In this document: one piece after another, positions 24,201-33,817 of the stretch | Layout: each line of letters begins with the position of its first letter | Numbering within the stretch: the stretch's first letter is position 1 | NCBI RefSeq assembly: GCF_900129265.1 | Contig: NZ_FQVG01000004.1 | Location: forward strand, 32,639-96,638 | Length of the DNA stretch: 64,000 bases | Direction of reading: 5' to 3' | From: Caloramator proteoclasticus DSM 10124 | Lineage (GTDB): Bacteria > Bacillota > Clostridia > Clostridiales > Caloramatoraceae | Notes under the pieces: model-generated | Seen by the model: only the letters and a program-made list of their open reading frames with translations | Told to the model about the DNA's origin: nothing | Databases searched by the model: none | Position numbers and translations under genes: made by a program

Positions 24201-24842
24201 ATGGATTATAATACTAATTGGTATTATGATAAAAAAATTGAAAGGACAAAAAAAGCACTGGAGAAAAATAACTATGAAGTATATGTTGTAGATAATGTTG
24301 AAGAAATGAAGGAGAAGGTTTTAGAATTAATACAAGATAAAAGCAAAGTGTCCTTTGGTGGTTCAATGACTTTAGTTAATTCAGGGATATTAGAGGATTT
24401 AAGAAAAAAGGATATAGTACTTTTAGATAGATATAAAGAAGGTTTAACAGGTGATGAGATAGGTAATTTATATAGAGAAACATTTTTTGCTGATTATTAC
24501 ATAACAAGTAGCAATGCAGTTACTGAAAATGGGGAGCTAGTTAATCTTGATGGAACAGGAAATAGAGTTGCAGCTATGATTTTTGGACCAAAGAAGGTTA
24601 TAGTTTTAGTAGGAAAGAATAAAATTGTTAAGGATTTAGATGAAGCATATGATAGAGTAAGAAACTATGCTTCTCCTATTAATGCTAAAAGATTAAATAG
24701 GAGAACTCCTTGTTGTGAAATAGGATATTGTATGGATTGTAATTCAAGTGACAGAATATGTAATCATTATGTGGTTACCTATAGGCAAAATGTAAAGGGC
24801 AGGGGAATAGTAATAATTGTCAAAGAAGATTTAGGTTATTAA
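24201..24842 (+). CDS. LUD-domain protein (LutC-like, lactate utilisation family)
   Basis: A 213-residue member of the LUD (DUF162) family. It has the nucleotide-sugar-transferase-like core signatures VSFGGSMTLVNSGI, YYITSSNAVTENGELVNLDGTGNRVAAMIFGPKKVIVLVG and INAKRL. A C-terminal cysteine group (CCEIGYCMDCNSSDRIC) could bind metal or a cluster. Stand-alone LUD proteins of this size are common in Clostridia. The substrate is not known, and without LutA/LutB neighbours a role in lactate oxidation is not shown. Confidence 0.8.
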   Translation: MDYNTNWYYDKKIERTKKALEKNNYEVYVVDNVEEMKEKVLELIQDKSKVSFGGSMTLVNSGILEDLRKKDIVLLDRYKEGLTGDEIGNLYRETFFADYYITSSNAVTENGELVNLDGTGNRVAAMIFGPKKVIVLVGKNKIVKDLDEAYDRVRNYASPINAKRLNRRTPCCEIGYCMDCNSSDRICNHYVVTYRQNVKGRGIVIIVKEDLGY

Positions 24843-24844
24843 TG

Positions 24845-24873
24845 TTGAAGTTTTAATTTTTTTATAGTATAAT
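24845..24873 (+). promoter_or_regulatory. Promoter of the riboswitch-controlled NlpC/P60 gene
   Basis: TTGAAG (24845-24850), 17-bp spacer, TATAAT (24868-24873), about 20 bp ahead of the riboswitch aptamer. Confidence 0.7.
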
Positions 24874-24892
24874 ATTTTTTGTATAAAATTAA

Positions 24893-25003
24893 GATTGCCG
24901 AATCTCATTAGAGTACGGAGGAACCAATAATTGGGGTGAAGCTATTTATTAGCGGGGATACCTTCTCCCTAACCCGTCAGCTAACTCCGGAGGCGAAGAA
25001 GGG
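24893..25003 (+). promoter_or_regulatory. Cyclic di-AMP riboswitch (ydaO-yuaA class)
   Basis: The conserved blocks occur in order: TTGCCGAATCTC (from 24894), GGAGGAACC (24917-24925), TTGGGGTGAAGC, AGCGGGGATACC, then CCCGTCAGCTAACTCCGGAGGC (24972-24994). TTGCC at the 5' end can pair with GGCGA at the 3' end to close the aptamer. The class senses c-di-AMP and commonly turns off cell-wall hydrolases and K+ transporters, which fits the NlpC/P60 gene that follows. The aptamer runs directly into the coding region, with no room for a separate terminator. Confidence 0.88.
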
Positions 25004-25015
25004 ATGGTGTATTGG

Positions 25016-25615
25016 ATGTTAAACAAAAAAATGCTGTCATTAACTTTATCATTAACGTTGGTATTAGCCGTAGCTTTAAATGTTGATGTACAAGCAGCAA
25101 AAACAACAAAGCAAAATAAAAAAGTTGTTGTACAAAAGAAAAATAATAAGAAGGTAAGTGTACAAAAAAAGAAAAAGACAATTAAAAGAACAGCATCAAG
25201 GGGAAGAATATATTCGAGAGGTTCAGGTTCAGTAATTGCAGTAGGAAATGTTGAACAAGTTGAAGACATAGCAAAGTCACTGCTTGGAGTAAGGTATGTT
25301 TATGGTGGAACAACAACAAGTGGTTTAGACTGCTCAGGTTTTGTGCAATATGTTTACAAAAAAATGGGGGTAGTTTTACCAAGAACAGCAAGTCAGCAGG
25401 CAAGAGTAGGATTAGCTGTGTCAAAGGATAATCTAAGAAAAGGAGATCTTGTGTTTTTTGAAACAGTAAGTGCTGGCATTTCTCATGTTGGTATTTATTT
25501 AGGTGATGGAAAGTTTATACATGCATCATCAACTAAAAAAGGTGTTACCATATCATCATTAGATTCAGGATATTATAGCGAAAGATATAGAGGAGCAGTT
25601 AGAATTTTAAAATAA
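25016..25615 (+). CDS. Secreted NlpC/P60 cell-wall endopeptidase
   Basis: An exported peptidoglycan hydrolase of about 199 residues. A signal peptide (KKMLSLTLSLTLVLAVALNVDVQA) is followed by a Lys-rich linker (about residues 28-65) suited to binding the anionic wall, then an NlpC/P60 domain with catalytic Cys in TSGLDCSGFVQYVYKK and His in SAGISHVGIYLGDGKFIHASS. The start is uncertain: the ATG at 25016 gives a standard signal peptide, while the ATG at 25004 lies 10 bp after the GGAGG inside the riboswitch. Likely repressed by c-di-AMP. Confidence 0.92.
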   Translation: MLNKKMLSLTLSLTLVLAVALNVDVQAAKTTKQNKKVVVQKKNNKKVSVQKKKKTIKRTASRGRIYSRGSGSVIAVGNVEQVEDIAKSLLGVRYVYGGTTTSGLDCSGFVQYVYKKMGVVLPRTASQQARVGLAVSKDNLRKGDLVFFETVSAGISHVGIYLGDGKFIHASSTKKGVTISSLDSGYYSERYRGAVRILK

Positions 25616-25640
25616 AGCCTATTAAAGGCTTTATTTTTTT
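25609..25640 (+). terminator. Terminator after the NlpC/P60 gene
   Basis: AAAATAAAGCC (25609-25619) and GGCTTTATTTT (25627-25637) around a 7-nt loop, then a T run. Confidence 0.8.
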
Positions 25641-25725
25641 TATGTTAAAAATAATTTTATATAAAAAATATAATAATTTCTTACTTAATTAAATATAATT
25701 TAATTGAAATAAAGGAGGGGATAAA

Positions 25726-26412
25726 ATGAGATACACAAGGTTAGAATTAAAAAAGAATGGTTTATCAAAGTTTGAATTAGGTATTTTATATTTTATATTA
25801 ATAATACCAATAGTATCAATAATGGTGGGTTGGGCCATAACAAATTTTATAATATTACCAAAATACAGTTTAAAAAATAATGGCGTAAATACAATTGCAA
25901 TTAATAAAGCAAATAAAGTTTATCTATTACAAGTTGGTGTATTTACGAATGAAACAAATGCAAAGAGTATGGTTCAAGAACTAAATAAAATTGGTATATA
26001 TGGACATTATTATAAAGATAATGATATTTATAGAGTTATAACAGATGTATCTTCAGATTTAAGTTCCATTCAAATTAAAAAGTTGGAACTTGAAAAGAAA
26101 TGTATTAATTCAATGATAAAGCAGTTAGATATAAAATATAAAAATGATGAACAGGTAGAAAAGACTAAAGATGATATAAATAAGTTAATTATTGCTCAAA
26201 TATTAGTTAAAGACGGACAAGTTTCTCAGGAGCAGTTTAATCAAATGTTAAAGGAGTTTTATAATAAATATAAAGATGATAATAAAATAAATGATGTAAT
26301 TAATATTTTAACGGATTATAAAGAAGCCATTAAAAGTAATAATCAAGATAAAGTCATTTATTATATTGTTAAAAGTATGAATTATTATAACGTTGTTCAG
26401 ACTAAATATTAA
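25726..26412 (+). CDS. Membrane-anchored SPOR-domain protein
   Basis: A 228-residue protein with a short basic N-terminus, one transmembrane helix (about residues 21-44) and an extracellular SPOR-like domain at about residues 62-105 (VYLLQVGVFTNETNAKSMVQELNKIG). SPOR domains bind denuded glycan at division sites. A charged, helical C-terminal region of about 110 residues follows, with no assignable function. AAAGGAGGGG precedes the ATG. It is unlinked to a known operon but lies next to wall hydrolase and cell-shape genes. Confidence 0.75.
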   Translation: MRYTRLELKKNGLSKFELGILYFILIIPIVSIMVGWAITNFIILPKYSLKNNGVNTIAINKANKVYLLQVGVFTNETNAKSMVQELNKIGIYGHYYKDNDIYRVITDVSSDLSSIQIKKLELEKKCINSMIKQLDIKYKNDEQVEKTKDDINKLIIAQILVKDGQVSQEQFNQMLKEFYNKYKDDNKINDVINILTDYKEAIKSNNQDKVIYYIVKSMNYYNVVQTKY

Positions 26413-26523
26413 ATTTTTATTAATATAGATATAGGTATTGTAGATAATATTTTAAAATGATAAACTTATTTGTGATATGATTAAAATTATTATTTTTTGT
26501 CAACATTTAAAAGGGGGAAATTT

Positions 26524-26781
26524 ATGGGTAAAACAAAAGAAAAAATATTTGATTTTTTTGTATTGCTTCTTTGTGTCTTAGCAGGTGAAGCTGTATATAT
26601 AACCCTATCTAAAATAAAAAGTTTGAGTTTTTTAACTACTGAGTTAGTTATAGGAACACAAAAGCCCATAGTTATTGACATTATGTTTTTTAATTTTGTA
26701 TTAGGTTTTAATTTGAAATTGAATTTATTTACTATTATAGGTTTCATATTAGGTATTATTTTTATAAAAAGAGTTAGGTGA
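26524..26781 (+). CDS. DUF4321 small membrane protein
   Basis: An 85-residue protein with two hydrophobic helices (about residues 8-26 and 58-80), matching the DUF4321 family found upstream of maf in Clostridia. The ATG at 26524 follows GGGGGA. The longer frame from a TTG at 26497 would run through that ribosome site. Its stop codon overlaps the ribosome site of maf, indicating an operon with maf, radC and mreBCD. Function unknown. Confidence 0.75.
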   Translation: MGKTKEKIFDFFVLLLCVLAGEAVYITLSKIKSLSFLTTELVIGTQKPIVIDIMFFNFVLGFNLKLNLFTIIGFILGIIFIKRVR

Positions 26782-26786
26782 TACAA

Positions 26787-27353
26787 ATGAAAATAATTTT
26801 AGCATCATCATCTCCAAGAAGAATAGAAATGTTAAAAAATTTAAATTTAAATTTTGATGTTGTTCCATCTGATTTTAAAGAAGAAATAAATTTAAATGAC
26901 CCTATTGAACTTGTTAAAAATTTTGCTTATAATAAGGCTTTAGATGTAAAGCAAAAAGTTAATGATGAAGCCTTAATTATTGCTGCTGACACTATAGTAT
27001 ATAAAGATGGAAGAGTGCTTGGAAAGCCATCAGATGAAGAAGATGCTTTTAATATGCTTAAATTTTTAAGTGGAGATCGCCACGAGGTTTATACAGGAAT
27101 ATGTGTGATGTTTAGAAATGATTGTATTATTGATTATTCTTGTACATACGTGTATTTTAAAGAATTAAGTGATTTACAAATAAAATGGTATATTGAAACC
27201 AATGAACCCTTTGGTAAAGCAGGAGCTTATGCCATACAAGGATTTGGTGGTTTATTTGTTGAAAAAATAGATGGATGTTATTTTAATGTGGTTGGTTTAC
27301 CAGTAAGTAAACTATATGATATAATTAATAGGATGGGGATAAATTTGTTTTAA
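26787..27353 (+). CDS. maf: Maf nucleoside-triphosphate pyrophosphatase
   Basis: A 188-residue Maf/YhdE-family house-cleaning enzyme that hydrolyses dTTP/UTP or modified pyrimidine nucleotides. Motifs: LASSSPRRIEML at the N-terminus, ADTIVYKDGRVLGKP, and AGAYAIQGFGGLFVEKIDGCYFNVVGLPV near the end. The ATG at 26787 is served by AGGTGAT, while the in-frame GTG at 26778 overlaps that site. First enzyme gene of the shape-determining block. Confidence 0.94.
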   Translation: MKIILASSSPRRIEMLKNLNLNFDVVPSDFKEEINLNDPIELVKNFAYNKALDVKQKVNDEALIIAADTIVYKDGRVLGKPSDEEDAFNMLKFLSGDRHEVYTGICVMFRNDCIIDYSCTYVYFKELSDLQIKWYIETNEPFGKAGAYAIQGFGGLFVEKIDGCYFNVVGLPVSKLYDIINRMGINLF

Positions 27354-27366
27354 GGAGAAGGATAAT

Positions 27367-28056
27367 ATGGACTGTTATTCAATCAAAATAAAAGATATCC
27401 CCATTAATGAAAGACCAAGAGAAAGACTTTTGAAATATGGTGAAGAAGTCCTATCAAATCAAGAGCTTTTAGCAATAATATTGCGTACAGGCACTAAATC
27501 AGAAAGTGCACTTGATTTGGCTAAAAGATTAATTACTAATTATGGAGGAATAACATTTATTGCAAAAAGTTCTGTTTATGAGCTTAGCAAAATAAAGGGT
27601 ATAGGTCTTGCTAAGGCTTGTGAAATAAAAGCTTGTGTTGAAATAGGCAAAAGGTTAAATTCATTTAAAGGGAATAATAGAGTTAAGATAACTTCACCAG
27701 AAGATGTGGCTATGCTTGTAATGGATGAGATGAGATTCCTATCAAAGGAGCATTTTAGAGTTATATTTTTAAATACAAAAAATTGTATTATACAAATAAA
27801 GGATATTTCAATAGGAAGTTTAAACTCATCAATAGTACATCCAAGGGAAGTTTTTATAGAGGCAATTAAAGTTAGTTCTGCTTCAATTATATTATGTCAT
27901 AACCATCCTTCAGGAGATGTAACTCCGAGTCAAGAGGATATAAATATTACGAAGCGATTAATTGAGGCAGGAAAAATAATTGGAATTGAAGTTTTAGATC
28001 ATATTATAATTGGAGATATAAATTATTTAAGCTTTAAGGAAAAAAATATAATATGA
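27367..28056 (+). CDS. radC: RadC family protein (JAB/MPN domain)
   Basis: A 229-residue protein with an N-terminal UPF0758 helical region carrying a helix-hairpin-helix (LSKIKGIGLAKACEIKACVEIG) and a C-terminal JAB domain with the metal motif HNHPSGDVTPSQED. Historically named for DNA repair, but the biochemical role is not settled. Its position between maf and mreB is conserved in Firmicutes. Confidence 0.93.
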   Translation: MDCYSIKIKDIPINERPRERLLKYGEEVLSNQELLAIILRTGTKSESALDLAKRLITNYGGITFIAKSSVYELSKIKGIGLAKACEIKACVEIGKRLNSFKGNNRVKITSPEDVAMLVMDEMRFLSKEHFRVIFLNTKNCIIQIKDISIGSLNSSIVHPREVFIEAIKVSSASIILCHNHPSGDVTPSQEDINITKRLIEAGKIIGIEVLDHIIIGDINYLSFKEKNII

Positions 28057-28075
28057 CATCATGAAAGGAGTATGA

Positions 28076-29116
<1,041 letters not shown>

Positions 29117-29135
29117 TATAGAAAGAGGGAGCTAA

Positions 29136-29957
29136 ATGGATTTTTTAAAGAACAGGTTGTTAACCATAATACTTGTTCTTTGCCTTGTACTTACTATTTT
29201 TATTGGAATTACTGCAAATAATAGAAGCAATGAAGGGGCTATACAAGGGGTAATAAATTCAGTTATAGCCCCAATACAAAAACAGGTATATAATGCGGGG
29301 CAAAGGATATATAATATTTTTTCTTTTTTATCTTCAATTTCAACATTAAGGAAAGAAAATATAGAACTAAAAAGTCAGATTCAAGATTTGAAATTAAAAT
29401 TAATAGACTATGAGAAAATTAAATTCGAAAATACCGAATTAAATAGACTATTACAATATAAAAATGATAATAATTTTAAATATATATCAGCTAATGTTAT
29501 TGGTAAAGTAGGAGATAATTGGTTTAATGTTGTCATATTGGATGTAGGAAGTAATGACGGGGTAAAAAAAGGTTGTTATGTTAGAGCAGCCGATGGTTTA
29601 GTAGGTAAAGTTGTTGAAGTTAATAGTACAACCTCTAAGGTTATGACAATTTTAGATGAAAACTCAAAAATTCCTGTTACAATTAATGAAACAGGTGATG
29701 ATGGGCTATTAATTGGAAGTAACAACGATAGTTTATGTAAAGTTCAATTTTTGCCAAGTGTAACTAAAGCTGATAAAGGTAATATTGTAATAACAAGTAA
29801 TATAACAACAAATCCAGATGTTTTAGTACCAAGCGGTATTATAGTTGGAACTATAGAAAGGATTGAATATGAAAAGATAAATTTATCAAAGACTGCGTTT
29901 ATAAAACCAGCGGTTGATTTTTCAAAAATTAAAAAAGTACAAGTTTTAGTTAAATAA
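29136..29957 (+). CDS. mreC: Rod shape-determining protein MreC
   Basis: A 273-residue bitopic protein. A transmembrane helix at about residues 8-24 is followed by a coiled coil (about 65-110, LRKENIELKSQIQDLKLKL) and a beta-rich extracellular domain (VIGKVGDNWFNVVILDVGSNDGV to the end). It couples MreB filaments to PBP2 and RodA. GAGGGAG precedes the ATG. Confidence 0.95.
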   Translation: MDFLKNRLLTIILVLCLVLTIFIGITANNRSNEGAIQGVINSVIAPIQKQVYNAGQRIYNIFSFLSSISTLRKENIELKSQIQDLKLKLIDYEKIKFENTELNRLLQYKNDNNFKYISANVIGKVGDNWFNVVILDVGSNDGVKKGCYVRAADGLVGKVVEVNSTTSKVMTILDENSKIPVTINETGDDGLLIGSNNDSLCKVQFLPSVTKADKGNIVITSNITTNPDVLVPSGIIVGTIERIEYEKINLSKTAFIKPAVDFSKIKKVQVLVK

Positions 29958-29970
29958 AGGGGAAAGTACA

Positions 29971-30477
29971 GTGAAAAGAAGTGTTACTTTTGTGCTGATA
30001 GGTTTGTTATGTTTAATATTACAAAATACTATATTTATGAATTTTAGTTTTTTTGGAGCAAAAGTTGATTTATTGTTAATTTATATTGTAAGTATTTCGA
30101 TGTTTCTTGATAAAGTAGAATTAATATTTGTAGTTTTACCAATAGGCATTTTTAAAGATGCCTTTTTTCCTTATATTTTTGGAATTAATACTTTAATTTA
30201 TTTAATTATTTCTTTTATTGTTAATTTAATTGAAAATAAGATTTACAAGGACACTATATTAATTCCAATATTGTTTACTTTCTTATCAACCTTAATAAAA
30301 TATATACTTGTTTTTATTTTTATATACCCATCAGGTATATTAAATTATAGTTATGAAAAGGTTTTGATATTATTTATAAATGAGATAATTTTGAATGCGG
30401 CTATATGTCCTTTTATATATAACGTTGTTAAAAAAGTAAATATGTCCGAAAAATTAAAAAAGGATTGGAAGTTTTAA
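29971..30477 (+). CDS. mreD: Rod shape-determining protein MreD
   Basis: A 168-residue hydrophobic protein with five to six predicted transmembrane helices. Start is GTG after AAAGGGGAAAG. Its weak sequence conservation is normal for MreD, and the assignment rests on size, hydropathy and position between mreC and the PBP2 gene. Confidence 0.88.
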   Translation: MKRSVTFVLIGLLCLILQNTIFMNFSFFGAKVDLLLIYIVSISMFLDKVELIFVVLPIGIFKDAFFPYIFGINTLIYLIISFIVNLIENKIYKDTILIPILFTFLSTLIKYILVFIFIYPSGILNYSYEKVLILFINEIILNAAICPFIYNVVKKVNMSEKLKKDWKF

Positions 30478-30489
30478 GTAGGTGGTTTA

Positions 30490-33003
30490 ATGAAGAAAAA
30501 TAGAATAAAATACTTTACAATTATATTAATTATGATGTTTCTGACTTTAGCATTAAGGTTAGCCTTCTTACAATTAATAAATGGAGATTATTATAGTCAG
30601 CAGGCAGAAGCTGTATTTAGTAGAGTTTATAGTGAAAAACCACAAAGAGGAGAGATTTTAACAACTGAAGGCATTAAACTTGCTACTAATATACAAAGTT
30701 TTAATATAATATATACAGATAATAGGAAGGTAGTACCTGAGAAGGATATACCAAAGGTGCTTTTAAAGGTAATTAGAGTTTTAAAGAACGAAACACCTGA
30801 TTATGAAAAATTGATTTTAGATACTTTACCAATTAAGATTGATAATAATAAGGTTGAATTTGATTTTGATGTTTATGTGTCTGAAGAAGATTTAAATTTA
30901 AATGATAATATAAGCCAAGAAGAAAAGTTAAAGAAAATAGAAGAAAAAAGACAAAAAATTCTAAAGGCAAAGGAAGAAAGATTTAAAAAAGACTATAATC
31001 TACCTTTAGATTTAGATGCAAACCAAACATTATATGAATTGTTTGTTAAATATAAGATAGCAAATAAAAATGTAGATAGATATATTTTTGTTGAAAATAT
31101 GAGCCTACAGGAGGCCAAAGATGTATTGTCTTTAAGGCTATTAATTGAAAAAAATAGATTTTATAAATATAAACCTGTTGAAATAGCTAAAAATGTTTCA
31201 AGAAAAACAGCTTTTTATATAGCGATGAAATCTGAGGAACTACCTAATGTATCCTTTAATGAAGAACCCTTAAGATATTATCCAAATGGAGATTTTGCCT
31301 CACATATTTTAGGATACCTAAGTAGAGCTGGAGAAGACACAGCAGAACAGTATAAAAGTTTAGGCTATGATATAAACAATGAGTGGATTGGTGCAATAGG
31401 TCTTGAGGCAAAATTTGAAAATATAACCAAAAACGAATATGGTGCATCCCTAAGGGGAGAACCTAAAGAAAAATATATAACGGTAGATAAATTTGGTAAT
31501 CAATTAAAATTAATCGGTGAAGTAGAAGGAATACCAGGTGATACAATAGTTACAACAATAAGTTATAATCTACAAAAGGTGGCAGAAGAATCATTAGAGA
31601 GGCTATTTAAAAACTTGCAGGAAGGCAAGGTTGATGGAACTAGAAGACCCAATGCCAATAGAGGAGCTGTTGTTGTTGCTAATGTAAAAACAGGAGAAAT
31701 ACTTGCTTTGGTAAGCAAACCAAGTTTTGATCCTAATCTATTTGCAGAGTTTGGTACAATAAAGGATGAAGAAACAAGATTGCGTATTTTCACACCAGAA
31801 AAATTTTTAACAGAGACACAAAAATATTATAATGAAGTATTAAAACTTGATATAGTACCAAAGCCCTTATACAATTATGCTACAAAATCATTAGTTCCTC
31901 CAGGTTCAACCTTTAAACTATTAACTTCTATTGCGGCACTTGAGGAGGGCATAATAACTCCTAATACAATTATAGTTGATAAGGGTATGTATAGAGAATT
32001 ACCGGGATTTAAAGGTAATTGTTGGATATGGAATGAAAAACATACAACTCACGGACCGGTTAATGTAGCTAAAGCATTACAGGTATCCTGCAACTATTTT
32101 TATTATGCAGTTGCTCAAAAAATGGGATGGGATAAATTTGATAAATGGGTTAAGAAGTATAATTTAATAAGAAATGGTAATAATTCAGCAACAGGAATTG
32201 AAATAGGTGAAAATTTTGGTCAAGCAAGTAGTGTAGAAAAAAGGAAGGCACTCTTTATAAGAAAATATTTAAAAAATATAATGGAAAAGCTAAAAATAAA
32301 AGAAGATGATAAGTTATTATCAGATATAAAAGAAATGTTTTTAAACGAGAATTTAGATGATACAAGATTAGCTGGACTTAGTGAAAATCAAAAAAAATAT
32401 ATAAATAGTGCATATAACCAATTTATAGCAGAAGCTAAGAGATTATCAGACCTACTAAGTGCATCAATAGGACAGGGAGAAAATCAATTTACACCACTTC
32501 AGCTTGCACAGTTTTATATGACTGTAGTCAATGGAGGTAATAGATATAAACTGCATTTAGTTAAAGAGATATTAAATCCTGATGGCTCTTTAAAGTATAA
32601 AGTAGAACCTGAAGTATTAGATAAGGTTGAAATAAAACCTGAAACTTATAATGCAGTAATGCAGGGATTACAAAAGGTTAATGAAGAAGGTTCTGCAGCA
32701 AGCGTTTTTAGGAATTATCCTATTCCAACAGGAGGAAAAACTGGAACAGTTCAGATTTTCAATGATTTTTCAAGTGAAATAGCTAAAAGGGCAAGTGCAG
32801 ATGGTGTTGTTGCAAACGGTGTATATGTAGGGGTTGCTCCAATTAATGATCCACAAATAGTAGTTGTAGTATTGGTCTATAATGCTGGACACGGATATTC
32901 CTGTGCAAGTGTTGTAAAGGATATTTATGATGAATATTTTGGATTAAATAAAATGCAGCCAAATAGTGAAACATCAAATTCACAGATATCAACAACACAC
33001 TAA
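30490..33003 (+). CDS. mrdA: Penicillin-binding protein 2 (elongation transpeptidase)
   Basis: An 837-residue class B PBP that cross-links lateral-wall peptidoglycan as partner of RodA. A transmembrane anchor at residues 8-27 and the PBP dimerisation domain (RGEILTTEGIKLATN onward) precede the transpeptidase domain with STFK near residue 473, SCN near 531 and KTGT near 748. It is longer than the E. coli enzyme because of charged insertions in the pedestal region and between SCN and KTG, as in other Clostridia. Confidence 0.95.
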   Translation: MKKNRIKYFTIILIMMFLTLALRLAFLQLINGDYYSQQAEAVFSRVYSEKPQRGEILTTEGIKLATNIQSFNIIYTDNRKVVPEKDIPKVLLKVIRVLKNETPDYEKLILDTLPIKIDNNKVEFDFDVYVSEEDLNLNDNISQEEKLKKIEEKRQKILKAKEERFKKDYNLPLDLDANQTLYELFVKYKIANKNVDRYIFVENMSLQEAKDVLSLRLLIEKNRFYKYKPVEIAKNVSRKTAFYIAMKSEELPNVSFNEEPLRYYPNGDFASHILGYLSRAGEDTAEQYKSLGYDINNEWIGAIGLEAKFENITKNEYGASLRGEPKEKYITVDKFGNQLKLIGEVEGIPGDTIVTTISYNLQKVAEESLERLFKNLQEGKVDGTRRPNANRGAVVVANVKTGEILALVSKPSFDPNLFAEFGTIKDEETRLRIFTPEKFLTETQKYYNEVLKLDIVPKPLYNYATKSLVPPGSTFKLLTSIAALEEGIITPNTIIVDKGMYRELPGFKGNCWIWNEKHTTHGPVNVAKALQVSCNYFYYAVAQKMGWDKFDKWVKKYNLIRNGNNSATGIEIGENFGQASSVEKRKALFIRKYLKNIMEKLKIKEDDKLLSDIKEMFLNENLDDTRLAGLSENQKKYINSAYNQFIAEAKRLSDLLSASIGQGENQFTPLQLAQFYMTVVNGGNRYKLHLVKEILNPDGSLKYKVEPEVLDKVEIKPETYNAVMQGLQKVNEEGSAASVFRNYPIPTGGKTGTVQIFNDFSSEIAKRASADGVVANGVYVGVAPINDPQIVVVVLVYNAGHGYSCASVVKDIYDEYFGLNKMQPNSETSNSQISTTH

Positions 33004-33010
33004 TATAATA

Positions 33011-33053
33011 ATAATTAGGGGAGTCATTTTTAAAATGATTCCCCTAATTATTT
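33011..33053 (+). terminator. Terminator after mrdA
   Basis: An approximately 16-18 bp inverted repeat, AATTAGGGGA...TCCCCTAATT, centred near 33031 and followed by ATTTAG. The T run is short, so termination may be partial. Confidence 0.65.
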
Positions 33054-33187
33054 AGACAAGTTTCAATATCAAAAAATGTATTTTTTAAAATGAATTTGTA
33101 TGTTAAAATAAATAAGTGTAATAATTTTTTAGAAGGAAATTTAAAATTGACGTAGAATAATATTATTAAGTGACCTTGGAGGTAAAA

Positions 33188-33799
33188 ATGGGTAGCATTG
33201 TGATTAAGGGAACTAAAGAAGGGCTAATCCTGTATTTAAATAGCAATAATAAAGAAGTTATTGAAGAAGAAATAATTAATAAACTTGACAATGCTAAGGA
33301 TTTTTTTAAAGGTAGTAGATTAAAATTAGTGGACAAGCTTAATTTATTAGATGAAACATTTTTGAAATATATGATTGAGTTATTAAAAGAAAGATATGAC
33401 ATAAATGCATATTTTGAAAATATTAAGGTAAAGGAAGAAACAGAAAAGGTTTTTTCTGGCATATATGAGGGAAGAACAAAATTTATAAAAAATACAGTGA
33501 GATCTGGACAAAGAATAAATTATCAAGGTAATATTGTAGTTATTGGTGACGTGAATTCAGGTGCAGAGATAATAGCAAATGGTAATATAGTTATTTTAGG
33601 TGCTTTAAGGGGAGTTGTACACGCTGGAGCTAATGGTAATAGAAAAGCAATAGTAGCAGCTTATATGTTACAACCATCCTTGTTAAAGATTGCTGATATA
33701 ACATCGAGGGCTCCTGATGAAAAAATAAAACCTAAGGTACCAGAAGTAGCTAAAGTAAAGGATAATTTAATAGTAATAGAACCATATAAATTTATATGA
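33188..33799 (+). CDS. minC: Septum-site inhibitor MinC
   Basis: A 203-residue FtsZ-polymerisation inhibitor. The N-terminal domain (about 1-95) carries the FtsZ-facing part. The C-terminal beta-helix (GQRINYQGNIVVIGDVNSGAEIIANGNIVILGALRGVVHAGANG) binds MinD. I chose the ATG at 33188 because GGAGGT at 33178-33183 precedes it. The in-frame GTG at 33170 overlaps no such site. Start of minCDE. Confidence 0.95.
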   Translation: MGSIVIKGTKEGLILYLNSNNKEVIEEEIINKLDNAKDFFKGSRLKLVDKLNLLDETFLKYMIELLKERYDINAYFENIKVKEETEKVFSGIYEGRTKFIKNTVRSGQRINYQGNIVVIGDVNSGAEIIANGNIVILGALRGVVHAGANGNRKAIVAAYMLQPSLLKIADITSRAPDEKIKPKVPEVAKVKDNLIVIEPYKFI

Positions 33800-33817
33800 T
33801 GATGGAGGGATTAAATA

